From Dethiosulfatarculus sandiegensis (GTDB taxonomy: Bacteria > Desulfobacterota > Desulfarculia > Desulfarculales > Desulfarculaceae), in contig NZ_AZAC01000002.1 of NCBI RefSeq assembly GCF_000931935.2, forward strand, positions 1 to 64,000: 64,000 nt of DNA. The letters run 5' to 3'. Position 1 is the first letter of the stretch, and every line of letters starts with the position of its first letter. Position numbers and translations under genes: made by a program. The notes below the pieces were generated by a model. The model had not been told where the DNA came from. It did no database searches and worked only from the letters and a program-made list of their open reading frames with translations. Below, piece by piece: positions 54,685 through 62,956 of this stretch.

Positions 54685-54918
54685 ATGCTGATAAAGGTTA
54701 AACTTCTGCTGACTTTCAAGGACAGGGCGCCCCAAAAGGAGCAGCCCTTTGGCCTTGAATTGCCTCCCGGGGCCACGGTTGGGGCAGCCTTTGCCGCTTT
54801 GGGTATAAAGCCTGAGGAAAAAAAGGTTGCCCTGCTAAACGGCAGGGTGGTCGAACCTGAAAGGGAATTGTCCCAGGATGATCTTTTGACTGTGTTCCCG
54901 CCTTTGGAAGGCGGCTGA
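54685..54918 (+). CDS. MoaD/ThiS-family sulfur carrier
   Basis: A 77-residue beta-grasp protein ending in the Gly-Gly tail (FPPLEGG) that is adenylated and thiocarboxylated in cofactor synthesis. Start either ATG at 54685 or GTG at 54676. MoaD-like genes often sit beside AOR genes and are thought to supply sulfur for the tungstopterin. Four to 13 bases after the AOR stop and just before a strong terminator, so it ends the operon. Confidence 0.85.
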   Translation: MLIKVKLLLTFKDRAPQKEQPFGLELPPGATVGAAFAALGIKPEEKKVALLNGRVVEPERELSQDDLLTVFPPLEGG

Positions 54919-55265
54919 CAAAGCCTGGGAGTAGATTGCCTGTAAGCTGACGGCGCCGGGCGCGGACCAGATTCCGCGCCCGGTTTTTTTGGCTTGGGAA
55001 AGCGGGGTTGAAACAGCCGTCCCGGCCGGGGCGTCGCCCCTGAAAAGGCCCTGATCAGCTATTCACTTTAGTCTCTTAATATCCGCAGGTTTTTATGGGC
55101 AGACCCTTGTGCCCGAACCAAGCTTGTTGTAAGGCTTTAGCAGGTCTTTGCAAATTGAAACATCGGTTTCTCTGGTAAGACAGGTTGCTTCGGGCTCTGA
55201 TTGATTGTTCAGCGCCAAAGATTTCTTAAATGATTTCGGCAAAGACCGGGGGGAGGGGCCTTGTG
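54919..55265. other. Intergenic region with terminator
   Basis: About 350 bases between the AOR operon and the sensor kinase. It contains the terminator at 54956-54990; nothing else recognisable. Confidence 0.45.
54956..54990 (+). terminator. Strong rho-independent terminator
   Basis: CCGGGCGCGGA/TCCGCGCCCGG, an 11-bp perfect stem, six-base loop and seven T residues. It ends the Liv-AOR-MoaD operon. Confidence 0.95.
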
Positions 55266-57014
55266 ATGCAGGATTTTGCTTCCTTTGGTTCAAACTACCG
55301 GGCCTTGGTGGAAAGCTCCATTGAAGGCATGTTGGTGGCTGATGTAAATGCCCGGATCATTTACGCCAATCCTCCAGCCGGGCGTATTTTGAATTATGCC
55401 AAGGAAGAGCTTTTTAACCTTGAGCTGAGTTCGCTTGTCTTTCCTGGCCAACGGGCCGAAACCTTACGTAAATTCCAGGACAATTTAAGGGGGCTCAAGA
55501 CCCCGGAGCAGCACGAGACCCTTTTCAAAGACCGTCAGGGCGAGTGCATACCTGTATTGCTCTCCATGGAAAAGGTTTACTGGCAGAATGGGCCCTGTGT
55601 CTTTTTAGCCTTTTACGATATTACCGAGCGTAAGATGGCGGAAGAGGAACTTAGGGATAATGAGCGTAAATTTGTAAATTTAATCAGTAATTTGCCCGGG
55701 ATGGTCTATCGCTGCCGCCGGGATCATGACAGCATGCTTTTTGTCAGCGCGGGGGTTAAGGATTTGACCGGCTTTTTACCTGAAGACCTTATAGAAAGGC
55801 GTTTTGTTTCCTATGCCGGCCTGATTCATCCCGATGACCGGGGCAGGGTGCACAGGGTGATAAACCAATGCCTCGGCAACCAGAGGCCCTGGCGGCTGGA
55901 GTATCGCATCCAGCAAAAAAACAAAAACGAATGTTGGGTCTGGGAACAGGGAGGCGGGGTGTTTGACACCGAAGGCCGCTTAAAGCATCTGGAAGGCTTT
56001 ATCACAGACATAACCGAAAGCAAACGCACCGAGGAAAACTTAAGACGTACAGAAGAGAGGCGCACCAGGGCCGAACAAATGGCCTATGTGGGCGAGTTGG
56101 CCGCAAGACTCAACCATGAGATCAAAAATCCCCTGGCCACGATCCGCACCGGACTGGAGTTGATCAACCGGGGGCTTAACGCCAATGATGAAAACCGGGT
56201 GATCTTGGACACTGTGGTGAGCGAAATCCGGAACGTGAACCAACTGGTCTCGGGATTGCTCAGCGCGGCGGCCATAGACCATTTCCAGACCAAAGCGGTT
56301 GTGTTGCAGAACCTGGTCCAGGAAGTGGCCATTTCATTTGAGCCTCTGGGCAGGGCCCAGAAGGTGCGGCTTGAGATGGATAACCCGGACGAGCCCATTG
56401 TGATCAGTTTTGACACCAAGGCCTTTCGCCGTTTTTTCGGCAACCTGGTGATAAACGCCTTTGATGTGCTTGAGCCCGGCGGAGTGGTGAGAGTATCCAG
56501 TTGCCTTATGAGCGATGGGGAGATCGACCAGCTCTTCACCGGTTTCCCGGGCCAGGTGGTGGCTTTGTCTGTTTCCGATAATGGGCCTGGCATCCCCAGG
56601 GATCAGTTGGACCAGGTCTTCCTGCCTTTTTTCACCACCAAAAATAAGGGGACCGGCCTGGGGCTTTCCATTGCCCATGACATCATAGAGGCCCAGGGCG
56701 GAGTGCTGCAGGTTGCCAGCGAGGCCGGAAGCGGGGCCTCGTTCACCGCATATCTGCCGGTGGGGGACCGGCCGCCCTGTTACACCATACTGCCGGAGAA
56801 AAAAGACGCCTGCCACAACTGTCAGGTGGCGGACAACGACCTGTGCTGGCTCAAGCACAAGGCTGAATGCTCCTTTGGCCTGGGCGGCCTGCGCGACTGC
56901 ATGGACTGCCCGGTTTACCAGCGCTACAACCTGAATTACTATGCGGCAATGCTTGAACCCGAGGTGAGTAAATGCAAGGTACCGTACTTCTGGTGGACGA
57001 TGAACAGCATCTGA
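55266..57014 (+). CDS. PAS-domain histidine kinase with Cys-rich tail (NtrB-like)
   Basis: About 582 residues, soluble. Two PAS domains (about 10-125 and 135-265; the second has a PAS_3-like FVSYAGLIHPDDRGRVHR), then HisKA with the phospho-His in ARLNHEIKNPLATI (near 282) and an ATPase domain with GPGIPRDQ and KGTGLGLSIAH. The last 80 residues hold eight cysteines, including CHNC and CMDC pairs, suggesting a metal or iron-sulfur site. ATG at 55266 sits after GGGGAGGGG; GTG at 55263 is possible. The gene overlaps the response regulator by 43 bases. With no membrane segment it probably senses an internal redox or metabolite signal. Confidence 0.9.
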   Translation: MQDFASFGSNYRALVESSIEGMLVADVNARIIYANPPAGRILNYAKEELFNLELSSLVFPGQRAETLRKFQDNLRGLKTPEQHETLFKDRQGECIPVLLSMEKVYWQNGPCVFLAFYDITERKMAEEELRDNERKFVNLISNLPGMVYRCRRDHDSMLFVSAGVKDLTGFLPEDLIERRFVSYAGLIHPDDRGRVHRVINQCLGNQRPWRLEYRIQQKNKNECWVWEQGGGVFDTEGRLKHLEGFITDITESKRTEENLRRTEERRTRAEQMAYVGELAARLNHEIKNPLATIRTGLELINRGLNANDENRVILDTVVSEIRNVNQLVSGLLSAAAIDHFQTKAVVLQNLVQEVAISFEPLGRAQKVRLEMDNPDEPIVISFDTKAFRRFFGNLVINAFDVLEPGGVVRVSSCLMSDGEIDQLFTGFPGQVVALSVSDNGPGIPRDQLDQVFLPFFTTKNKGTGLGLSIAHDIIEAQGGVLQVASEAGSGASFTAYLPVGDRPPCYTILPEKKDACHNCQVADNDLCWLKHKAECSFGLGGLRDCMDCPVYQRYNLNYYAAMLEPEVSKCKVPYFWWTMNSI

Positions 57015-58378
57015 TCAGTTTTCTGAAAAAGCTGCTTGATTCAGAGGGATATGATACAAAAACCGCTCTCACCGGTGAAGAGGCCCGGCAAAAGGCAGCC
57101 CTTTTTTATCCCGATGTAATGGTCTTGGATATCCGCCTGCCCGACACGGACGGGGTCGAGCTTATGCGGGAGCTCAAGCAAACCTATCCCCATGCCCAGT
57201 ATATTATGATGACCGCCCACGGTTCCATCCAAACCGCGGTGGAGAGCACCAGGCTGGGGGCTTTTGAATACCTCACCAAACCGGTGGAGCCGGATGTCCT
57301 TTTGGTTTCCCTGCAAAACGCCATGAAAGCCAGGCGGCTCACCGAAGAGGTGGAGGAGCTGAGGCGGAAATCCAGGCTCTTGCCGGGATCTTCGGAGATC
57401 ACAATCGAGCAGTACCGCTCCCCTGCCTTCCGCATGGTGGCGGACGAGGCCCACCGGGCCACGGACAGTGACGCCACGGTTTTGCTCACCGGGGAGAGCG
57501 GCACCGGCAAGAACCACCTTTCCCGCTGGATTCACGAGCATTCAGGCCGGGCGGATGGGCCTTTTTTTGAGATAAACTGTGCTTCCATAGCGCCTTCCTT
57601 GGTGGAGTCAGAGCTCTTTGGTTATGAACCCGGAGCCTTCACCGGCAGCCAGGGGCGCAAAAGGGGGCTTTTGGAGATGGCGGACCAGGGCACCCTTTTA
57701 CTGGATGAAATAGGGGATATGGACCTGGCCCTGCAGGCCAAGCTCCTGACCTTTCTGGACACCCAGGTGGTGCGCAGGCTGGGCAGCGAGACCAATATCA
57801 AGGTGAACGCACGCATTATCGCCGCCACCAACCAGGATCTGGAAGAGCTGGTCCAGGAAAAGAAGTTTCGCCAGGACCTTTACTACCGTTTGAATGTACT
57901 GGTCATAAATATGCCGCCCTTGCGCAGGCGCACCAGCGATATAACCATCCTGGCCAAGGAGCTTCTGATGCGCCTGGCCCATGAGATGGATTTAAAAAAT
58001 GTACCCCGCCTGGGGCCCGAGGCCTTAGGTTCTCTTGAGCGCTACCACTGGCCCGGCAATGTGCGCGAGATGCGCAATGTGCTGGAGCGCAGCCTTTTGG
58101 AGGCCAGCAGCTATGACGTGATCAACCATGTGGCCCTGGGACCCAAGTCATTGGCTTCGTTTGATCTTTCCCCGGTAACCCAGACAGATCAGTCCCTTAT
58201 TGAGGTGCGTTTTCCCGAGGATGGGCTCAACTTGAAAGAAACCTTGAACCAGCTCACCGCCACCTTGATAAAGGAGGCCCTGGCCAGGGGGGCCACCAAA
58301 AAACAGGCTGCCGAACTTTTGGGTATATCCCGTCATTCCCTGACCCATTATCTCAAGGCCCTGGATATCAATGCCTGA
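56972..58378 (+). CDS. Sigma-54-dependent response regulator (NtrC family)
   Basis: A 468-residue activator. Receiver domain with acidic pocket VLLVDDEQH and phospho-acceptor Asp53 (VMVLDIRLPD). AAA+ domain with Walker A GESGTGKN (about 174), the sigma-54 contact loop as GAFTGS (usual GAFTGA), Walker B TLLLDEIGDM and arginine-finger region YYRLNVLVINMPPLRRR. C-terminal Fis-type helix-turn-helix AAELLGISRHSLTHYLKAL. GAFTGS is tolerated in some family members. It starts inside the kinase gene. Just downstream are a large palindrome and a sigma-54 promoter in front of the next operon, its likely target. Confidence 0.95.
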   Translation: MQGTVLLVDDEQHLISFLKKLLDSEGYDTKTALTGEEARQKAALFYPDVMVLDIRLPDTDGVELMRELKQTYPHAQYIMMTAHGSIQTAVESTRLGAFEYLTKPVEPDVLLVSLQNAMKARRLTEEVEELRRKSRLLPGSSEITIEQYRSPAFRMVADEAHRATDSDATVLLTGESGTGKNHLSRWIHEHSGRADGPFFEINCASIAPSLVESELFGYEPGAFTGSQGRKRGLLEMADQGTLLLDEIGDMDLALQAKLLTFLDTQVVRRLGSETNIKVNARIIAATNQDLEELVQEKKFRQDLYYRLNVLVINMPPLRRRTSDITILAKELLMRLAHEMDLKNVPRLGPEALGSLERYHWPGNVREMRNVLERSLLEASSYDVINHVALGPKSLASFDLSPVTQTDQSLIEVRFPEDGLNLKETLNQLTATLIKEALARGATKKQAAELLGISRHSLTHYLKALDINA

Positions 58379-58419
58379 TGGTGGTGAAAAAAAATAAGGC
58401 GGTTTTCTCCGCCGGTTGG

Positions 58420-58457
58420 ATGCGTGCTTTTCACGCATATGCGTGTAAAGCACGCAT
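58420..58457. promoter_or_regulatory. 38-bp palindrome, probable activator binding site
   Basis: Nearly perfect inverted repeat (18 of 19 pairs), centred on CACGCATATGCGTG with outer arms TGCGTGCTTT and AAAGCACGCA. It contains four TGCGTG/CACGCA half-sites. It lies about 180 bases upstream of the sigma-54 promoter, the usual enhancer distance. It starts about 40 bases after the NtrC-like stop, so a terminator role is also possible, but a T-run follows only after several bases. Confidence 0.65.
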
Positions 58458-58611
58458 TACTTTTTTAGCCGTGCTTACAGATAGTTATGATTTCCGGCCT
58501 GTACAAGGCGTAAAATCCACGCATTTAAACAGTTTTGGTATACTTTTCGACCCTATCTCCAACTCTCCGTAATTAATAAGAAAAGATAACTTACTTGGGG
58601 CTTTTTGAGCC

Positions 58612-58627
58612 TGGCACGGCCCTTGTA
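58612..58627 (+). promoter_or_regulatory. Sigma-54 promoter
   Basis: TGGCAC, five bases, TTGTA. It matches the -24/-12 consensus TGGCAC-N5-TTGCA except for one base in the -12 element. It would start about 140 bases ahead of the gene at 58778. Confidence 0.7.
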
Positions 58628-58777
58628 TATATCCAGGGCCAGACCGGGCGTTCTTTTTCGGGCCGGGGCATTGGGCCTTGCGCCTTGGGATATAAGATCG
58701 CCGGTCAGGGTGTCTCAAGCTTCCACCAGGTTTTTACCTTCGGTGTAATGGTTTTGGACCAAGCAAAGGAGCGAGTA

Positions 58778-59983
58778 ATGGCAAATAAACCTGATTCGAT
58801 TCCCTATGAACTGGGCGGACCGGACTGCCAAAAGTGGTTGGGCAAATACCGTTTTGCCCCCCGGGGCATAGCCTTTTTGGAACCGGGGATTGTACCCCTG
58901 GATGCCCCGGAGATGGCGGCTTACAACATCGCCAAATCCGCCTACCAGTTGAAAAGCGACGTCTTTAATCTGGACTGGCTTGCCAAGGAAACCAAGATCC
59001 CCAAGGCGGAGTTGGACTCGCGCATCCAGCGTATGTACCACGACCACCTGATCATGCTTGTCATGAACCCGGCCACCCAGGTCTATGGCTGGGGCCTTTA
59101 TTACTGGCTGGTCAAATTAAAGGAAGGCACTCCGCCGGAGGTGAAAAAAGAGTTCACCGACTGGTACCAGGACAAAGATCCCATCTGCACCGGTTTTGAG
59201 ACCACCGGCGGTGACTTTGACTATTACAACGGCGACCACATGAGGGTTTTGGACAACCTTCTGGCCGACGTAATCGAGCCCTGGAAGAACCGGCCCGAGG
59301 TGGATTTCGTGCACCTTTGCCCTGTGAGGCGGGATGTGCGCGAAAGCTCCATGAATATGTGGGATTCACCGGGCGAGATGTACCGGGAATTCTTCTGGTC
59401 CAAAGAGCATATGGATAAGCTGGCCAAGGTGCAGGACAAGCTTGACGCCACAGACATCAAGATCCTGGCGGCGATCAACAAGAAACGGCCTGTGGAAGAT
59501 TACTTCAACTTCAAGGCCCTGGCCGATATCTCCGGTTTTGACGAAAAAGACATGCTCGCCGGCATTAAGAGCATCATCGAGCAAAAACGCATCCTGGTGC
59601 CTTTGGTGTTCACCAACTGGCAAAAGCTGGGCCTGACCTACCGCATGTTTGTGGTGCGCCTGTTCCAGATCACCCCCTGCCACAGAAAAGCCGAAATCGT
59701 TGATCAACTGGCCCAGGAAAAAGACTTTGATTCTGTCTGGGAATACACCGACAGCTTCTATGACATCGGGCTTTGGGCCTGCAACCAGACCACGGATGTG
59801 GAAGCCTTGAGGGCCAAGATCCAGGAATACGGCGAGGTTGAGGAGATCAAGGAGACAGACGTCACCCGTCAGTTTCGCCGCTGGGTCTGCCGTCTGGACG
59901 ATCAGCACAATTTTTGGGAAGAGTGCGTGTTCACCGATGATTTCCTGTTGAACTTCACGGGGAACCGGGAGGTGCAGAAGTGA
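58778..59983 (+). CDS. Tandem Lrp/AsnC-like protein
   Basis: A 401-residue protein of two similar halves, each with a winged-helix-like segment followed by a RAM-like alpha-beta domain. First half: FNLDWLAKETKIPKAELDSR then a regulatory-fold region to about 210. Second half: LDATDIKILAAINKKRP, LADISGFDEKDMLAGIKSI, then LTYRMFVVRLFQITPC to about 370. This resembles Lrp/AsnC regulators and the related siroheme decarboxylase subunits AhbA/AhbB. ATG at 58778 follows AAAGGAG. It overlaps the acyl-CoA ligase by four bases (GTGA), so the two are translationally coupled. It could be a regulator or an accessory/enzymatic protein; sequence alone does not decide. Confidence 0.65.
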   Translation: MANKPDSIPYELGGPDCQKWLGKYRFAPRGIAFLEPGIVPLDAPEMAAYNIAKSAYQLKSDVFNLDWLAKETKIPKAELDSRIQRMYHDHLIMLVMNPATQVYGWGLYYWLVKLKEGTPPEVKKEFTDWYQDKDPICTGFETTGGDFDYYNGDHMRVLDNLLADVIEPWKNRPEVDFVHLCPVRRDVRESSMNMWDSPGEMYREFFWSKEHMDKLAKVQDKLDATDIKILAAINKKRPVEDYFNFKALADISGFDEKDMLAGIKSIIEQKRILVPLVFTNWQKLGLTYRMFVVRLFQITPCHRKAEIVDQLAQEKDFDSVWEYTDSFYDIGLWACNQTTDVEALRAKIQEYGEVEEIKETDVTRQFRRWVCRLDDQHNFWEECVFTDDFLLNFTGNREVQK

Positions 59984-61431
59984 AAACCACCAAAGTGCGC
60001 GACTATGTTGTTGAGAGCCTGAAGTACGCTTTGAATCCCAGGACCATTGCGGTGGTGGGTGCCTCCCGTTACCCGGGCAAGGTCGGTTATCAAGTAATTC
60101 AAGGGCTTAAGGACTGGAACTTCAAGGGCCGCATTGTGCCGGTAAACCCCAGGGCCGATACGGTGCACGGGCTCAAGGCCTATCCCACAGTGGATGCCAT
60201 TCCCGATGATATGGAAGTGGATCTCGCTTTTGTGGCGGTGCCTTCTCACTTGATCAAGTTTATCCTGGAAAGCTGCGTAAGGAAAAAGGTCAAGCTGGTC
60301 ACCGTGGCCTCTTCCGGTTTCAAGGAAGTGGGCAGGGGTGATCTGCAGGACCGCCTGACCCAGTACTGCCGGGACAACAAGCTGCCCTTGATCGGCCCCA
60401 ACCTCCTCGGCATGGGGAGCCCCTATTCCAACTTCAACTGCGGCTTTATTCCCTATCTGCCCGTGGCCGGCCCCGTGGCCATGATCTCCCAGTCCGGCGC
60501 CAACCTGCTGGCCGCCCTGGGAACCTCCCAGACCACCCGTTTTGGCATGAGTTTCTTTGTGGGCCTGGGCAACAAGGCGGATGTGGACTTCAGTGAATTT
60601 GTGGCTTATGCGGGCAAGGACCCCAACTCCAAGTGCGTTTCGGTCTATATCGAGGGCCTGGACAGTGAAGAGGCCTTTATCGAGGCCAGCCGTCAGGTTG
60701 CTCCCAATAAGCCGGTGGTGGCGATTAAGGTCGGCGGAAGCGAGATCGGCGTGAAGGCTGCCATGGCCCACACCGCCAGCGAGGCCGGACCGGGCGACAG
60801 CCACTACGACCGGATCTTTAAGCAGGCCTGCGCAATCCGGGCCACCACCTGGCAGCAGTTTTTGGATATCTCCCTTGCCTTGGGCATGATGCCTCCTTTG
60901 CGGGGCGACAATGTGGTGATGATCACAAACGGCGGCGGCAGCGGGTTGCTTACCTGCGATCACTTCGAAAGAAGCGGCATGCCCATGCGCGAGCTGAAGG
61001 ATATATCTCCTGATCTGGCCCAGCGCATCAGGGCCTACATGCCCGCCTTTGGTTCTCCTTTGAACCCGGTGGATATCGCGGGCACGGCCAACCATATCCA
61101 ATATCAGGGCGCCTTGAAACAGGCGATCCGTGATCCCAATGTGGATGGCGTCATGGTATCCACCTGCCCCACGGCGATCACCGATGTGGCGGCGATCACG
61201 GATGCGGTCTTGGATCTCAAGAAGAGCTTCGGCTACCTGAACAAGCCCATCATTGCCCAGCTTCAGGGCGGGGCCGAGTGCGACCGGGATATCCTGCGCC
61301 TGCGCGAGGCCGGCATACCGGCTTATCGTTGGGCCGAGCAGGCAGTCGACGCCATGGTGGCCCTGCGCCGCTATGCCAAGATCCAGGAGAGCTTTCAGGA
61401 AAAGGCCAAAGAGGTGAAGAAGGCTTCATAA
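59980..61431 (+). CDS. NDP-forming acyl-CoA ligase, alpha-subunit type
   Basis: A 483-residue protein of the acetate-CoA ligase (ADP-forming)/SucD superfamily: CoA-binding Rossmann domain (IAVVGASRYPGKVGYQV, about 22-120), then two ligase-CoA domains with GPNLLGMG, AMISQSGANLLAAL, and the phosphohistidine stretch KAAMAHTASEAGPGD (His near 263). The C-terminal domain has ITNGGGSGLLTCD and PLNPVDIAG. The ATP-grasp beta half is neither fused nor adjacent. Working with a beta subunit, such enzymes make ATP from acyl-CoA in fermentation. GTG start, coupled to the Lrp-like gene. Confidence 0.88.
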   Translation: MKTTKVRDYVVESLKYALNPRTIAVVGASRYPGKVGYQVIQGLKDWNFKGRIVPVNPRADTVHGLKAYPTVDAIPDDMEVDLAFVAVPSHLIKFILESCVRKKVKLVTVASSGFKEVGRGDLQDRLTQYCRDNKLPLIGPNLLGMGSPYSNFNCGFIPYLPVAGPVAMISQSGANLLAALGTSQTTRFGMSFFVGLGNKADVDFSEFVAYAGKDPNSKCVSVYIEGLDSEEAFIEASRQVAPNKPVVAIKVGGSEIGVKAAMAHTASEAGPGDSHYDRIFKQACAIRATTWQQFLDISLALGMMPPLRGDNVVMITNGGGSGLLTCDHFERSGMPMRELKDISPDLAQRIRAYMPAFGSPLNPVDIAGTANHIQYQGALKQAIRDPNVDGVMVSTCPTAITDVAAITDAVLDLKKSFGYLNKPIIAQLQGGAECDRDILRLREAGIPAYRWAEQAVDAMVALRRYAKIQESFQEKAKEVKKAS

Positions 61432-61532
61432 CAAAAGAAATTAAAAGTTAAAAGGGTCGACTGATCGGGGGGAGACCCAAGGGCAAAGTCGGACCTCTAT
61501 CATGGGGTCCGGCCTGCCCAACTTTTCAGGAA

Positions 61533-61576
61533 AAGCCCATTGGCAAAAACGCGGATTTGCCAATGGGCTTGTTTTT
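61533..61576 (+). terminator. Rho-independent terminator
   Basis: AAGCCCATTGGCAAA/TTTGCCAATGGGCTT, a 15-bp stem with an eight-base loop and GTTTTT tail, about 100 bases after the acyl-CoA ligase stop. Confidence 0.92.
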
Positions 61577-61792
61577 CCATTTCAGGCAATTCCTCGCACC
61601 CTGTCTTTATGCAAGCAATTATTTATTGATAATGTTTGATGGTTAAATAGCCTACTTGCTCTATGGTATCGCTTAAGCTATCGTGAAATAGGAAGCTCCA
61701 CTAAAAATTATTTTTCTTTTAGACAAATGTCTTGGGTAAAACTACTAATAAGGTTACTCTAGTAATAATTCTTATTAGCAAGTAGGTTTGAT
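61577..61792. other. Upstream region with 10-bp inverted repeat
   Basis: AT-rich. CCTACTTGCT at 61651-61660 recurs inverted as AGCAAGTAGG at 61777-61786, the second copy ending seven bases before the next start codon. An overlapping CTACTAATAAG/CTTATTAG pair lies nearby. A regulatory role is possible. No gene. Confidence 0.35.
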
Positions 61793-62014
61793 ATGGATAA
61801 GCAATGGGTCTTTTATTTTGAACCCTTTGAGTTAAAAGCCGGGCAGAAGATCAACCTCACCAGGGGCCCGCGCCGAGGTGACTGGCTGGTCAAAGAGGTG
61901 ACGGAACATAAGGTGACCCTTAAGTGTCCGGTGACCGGTAAGGAGATAAAGACGGACAGATTCTGCTTTCTGTTAGAGGAAAGGCTGGTCGAAAAATGGC
62001 CGGAGGAGCATTGA
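61793..62014 (+). CDS. Small conserved hypothetical protein
   Basis: A 73-residue protein, mixed beta composition, with FELKAGQKINLTRGPRRGDWL and VTLKCPVTGKEIKTDRF segments that suggest a small barrel-like fold. The single Cys pair (KCPVTG and RFCFLL) is spaced too far apart for a zinc knuckle. AAGTAGG precedes the start. It is separated by 79 bases from the flavodoxin gene and may share its transcript. Family not recognised. Confidence 0.55.
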   Translation: MDKQWVFYFEPFELKAGQKINLTRGPRRGDWLVKEVTEHKVTLKCPVTGKEIKTDRFCFLLEERLVEKWPEEH

Positions 62015-62093
62015 TTCCCGGCCGAAAGGGCCTTTATTTCTAATCGGAAGCAACGGATAAAAACAAAAACCCTGAAAACAAGGAGGGGGCCAA

Positions 62094-62540
62094 GTGAGAA
62101 AGGTTCTTGTAGCTTATACCAGCCGTACGGGCAACACCGAGAAAGTGGCCGGGTACATAGCGGAAGGTCTGCGCATGAGCGGCCATGAGCCGGTATTGAA
62201 AAAAATAAGTGATATCAAAGATGCCGAAGCCATGGAAGGATATGATGCCTATGTATTCGGCTGCCCCACCTATCACAGGGACATGACCGGCGGCATGAAA
62301 CAGTTTTTGTTCAAGGCTGAAAACTTAAACCTGGTGGGCAAGGTGGGAGGCTCCTTTGGCTCCTACACCCACAGCGGCGACGCGCCCAAATACATTTTCG
62401 ACACCATGCAGTTTGTTTACAAGATGGATATGACCGAGTTGGGCTCCTTAAATATATTGGAAGGTGATATCGACAATCCCGACGCCATTAAATCAGGGCA
62501 GGACTATGGCAAATCCATAGGCGTCAAACTCCCCGTCTGA
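62094..62540 (+). CDS. Flavodoxin-like protein
   Basis: A 148-residue FMN-binding electron carrier. The phosphate-binding loop is TSRTGNTEKVAGYIAEGL (about 9-26), with aromatic and glycine contacts in FGCPTYHRDMTGGMKQF and GSFGSYTHSGDAP. GTG start after AAGGAGG. The fold resembles the flavodoxin domain of FprA-type diiron flavoproteins but without the metallo-beta-lactamase-like half. It is a plausible low-potential carrier for anaerobic redox enzymes. Confidence 0.88.
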   Translation: MRKVLVAYTSRTGNTEKVAGYIAEGLRMSGHEPVLKKISDIKDAEAMEGYDAYVFGCPTYHRDMTGGMKQFLFKAENLNLVGKVGGSFGSYTHSGDAPKYIFDTMQFVYKMDMTELGSLNILEGDIDNPDAIKSGQDYGKSIGVKLPV

Positions 62541-62956
62541 TTTTTTGATAAATGCCGGAAGGCTTCTCTTAAAGGGCCTTCCGGTTTTTTCCCACCTTTT
62601 TGCGCCCTTGTTTTTATAATAGTAACAAGTAAGTTTTTTGAGGGGTTCGGTGAAGTTTACGGCCCGTGGGCTTAGATTCGGCTTATTCCCGCCCCTTGCC
62701 CAAAATCAAGTGTCATGCTAGAAAAAGACTAAGAGGTTTGGGAAAAACTGAAGGCTTTTGTAAAAAAAGGCCGATTTTATTTCGTCCATAAACAGAGCCT
62801 TTGGTTTTTAATTTGCCCTGCCCTTGAAACCGGGCAGGCTTGGGCCACATGAAAAAGATGGCTTTTTGTGGTCTTTCGGGCCATGTGCGGTCCGGGCCGG
62901 GGGGCCTTTTTTTAAGAGGCTTCCCCAGTGCACGCCCGCCCCAATGAGGCCAGTTC
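62541..62956. other. Intergenic region with terminator
   Basis: About 415 bases; holds the terminator at 62555-62590 and G/C-rich runs before a T-tract near 62910. No gene recognised on either strand. Confidence 0.4.
62555..62590 (+). terminator. Rho-independent terminator of the flavodoxin gene
   Basis: CCGGAAGGC/GCCTTCCGG, 12-base loop, six T residues. Confidence 0.88.

Noticed and set aside
59902..61101. Minus-strand frame of 399 codons opposite the acyl-CoA ligase
   Set aside because: Antisense shadow with atypical composition; the plus-strand gene has clear motifs and a coupled start.
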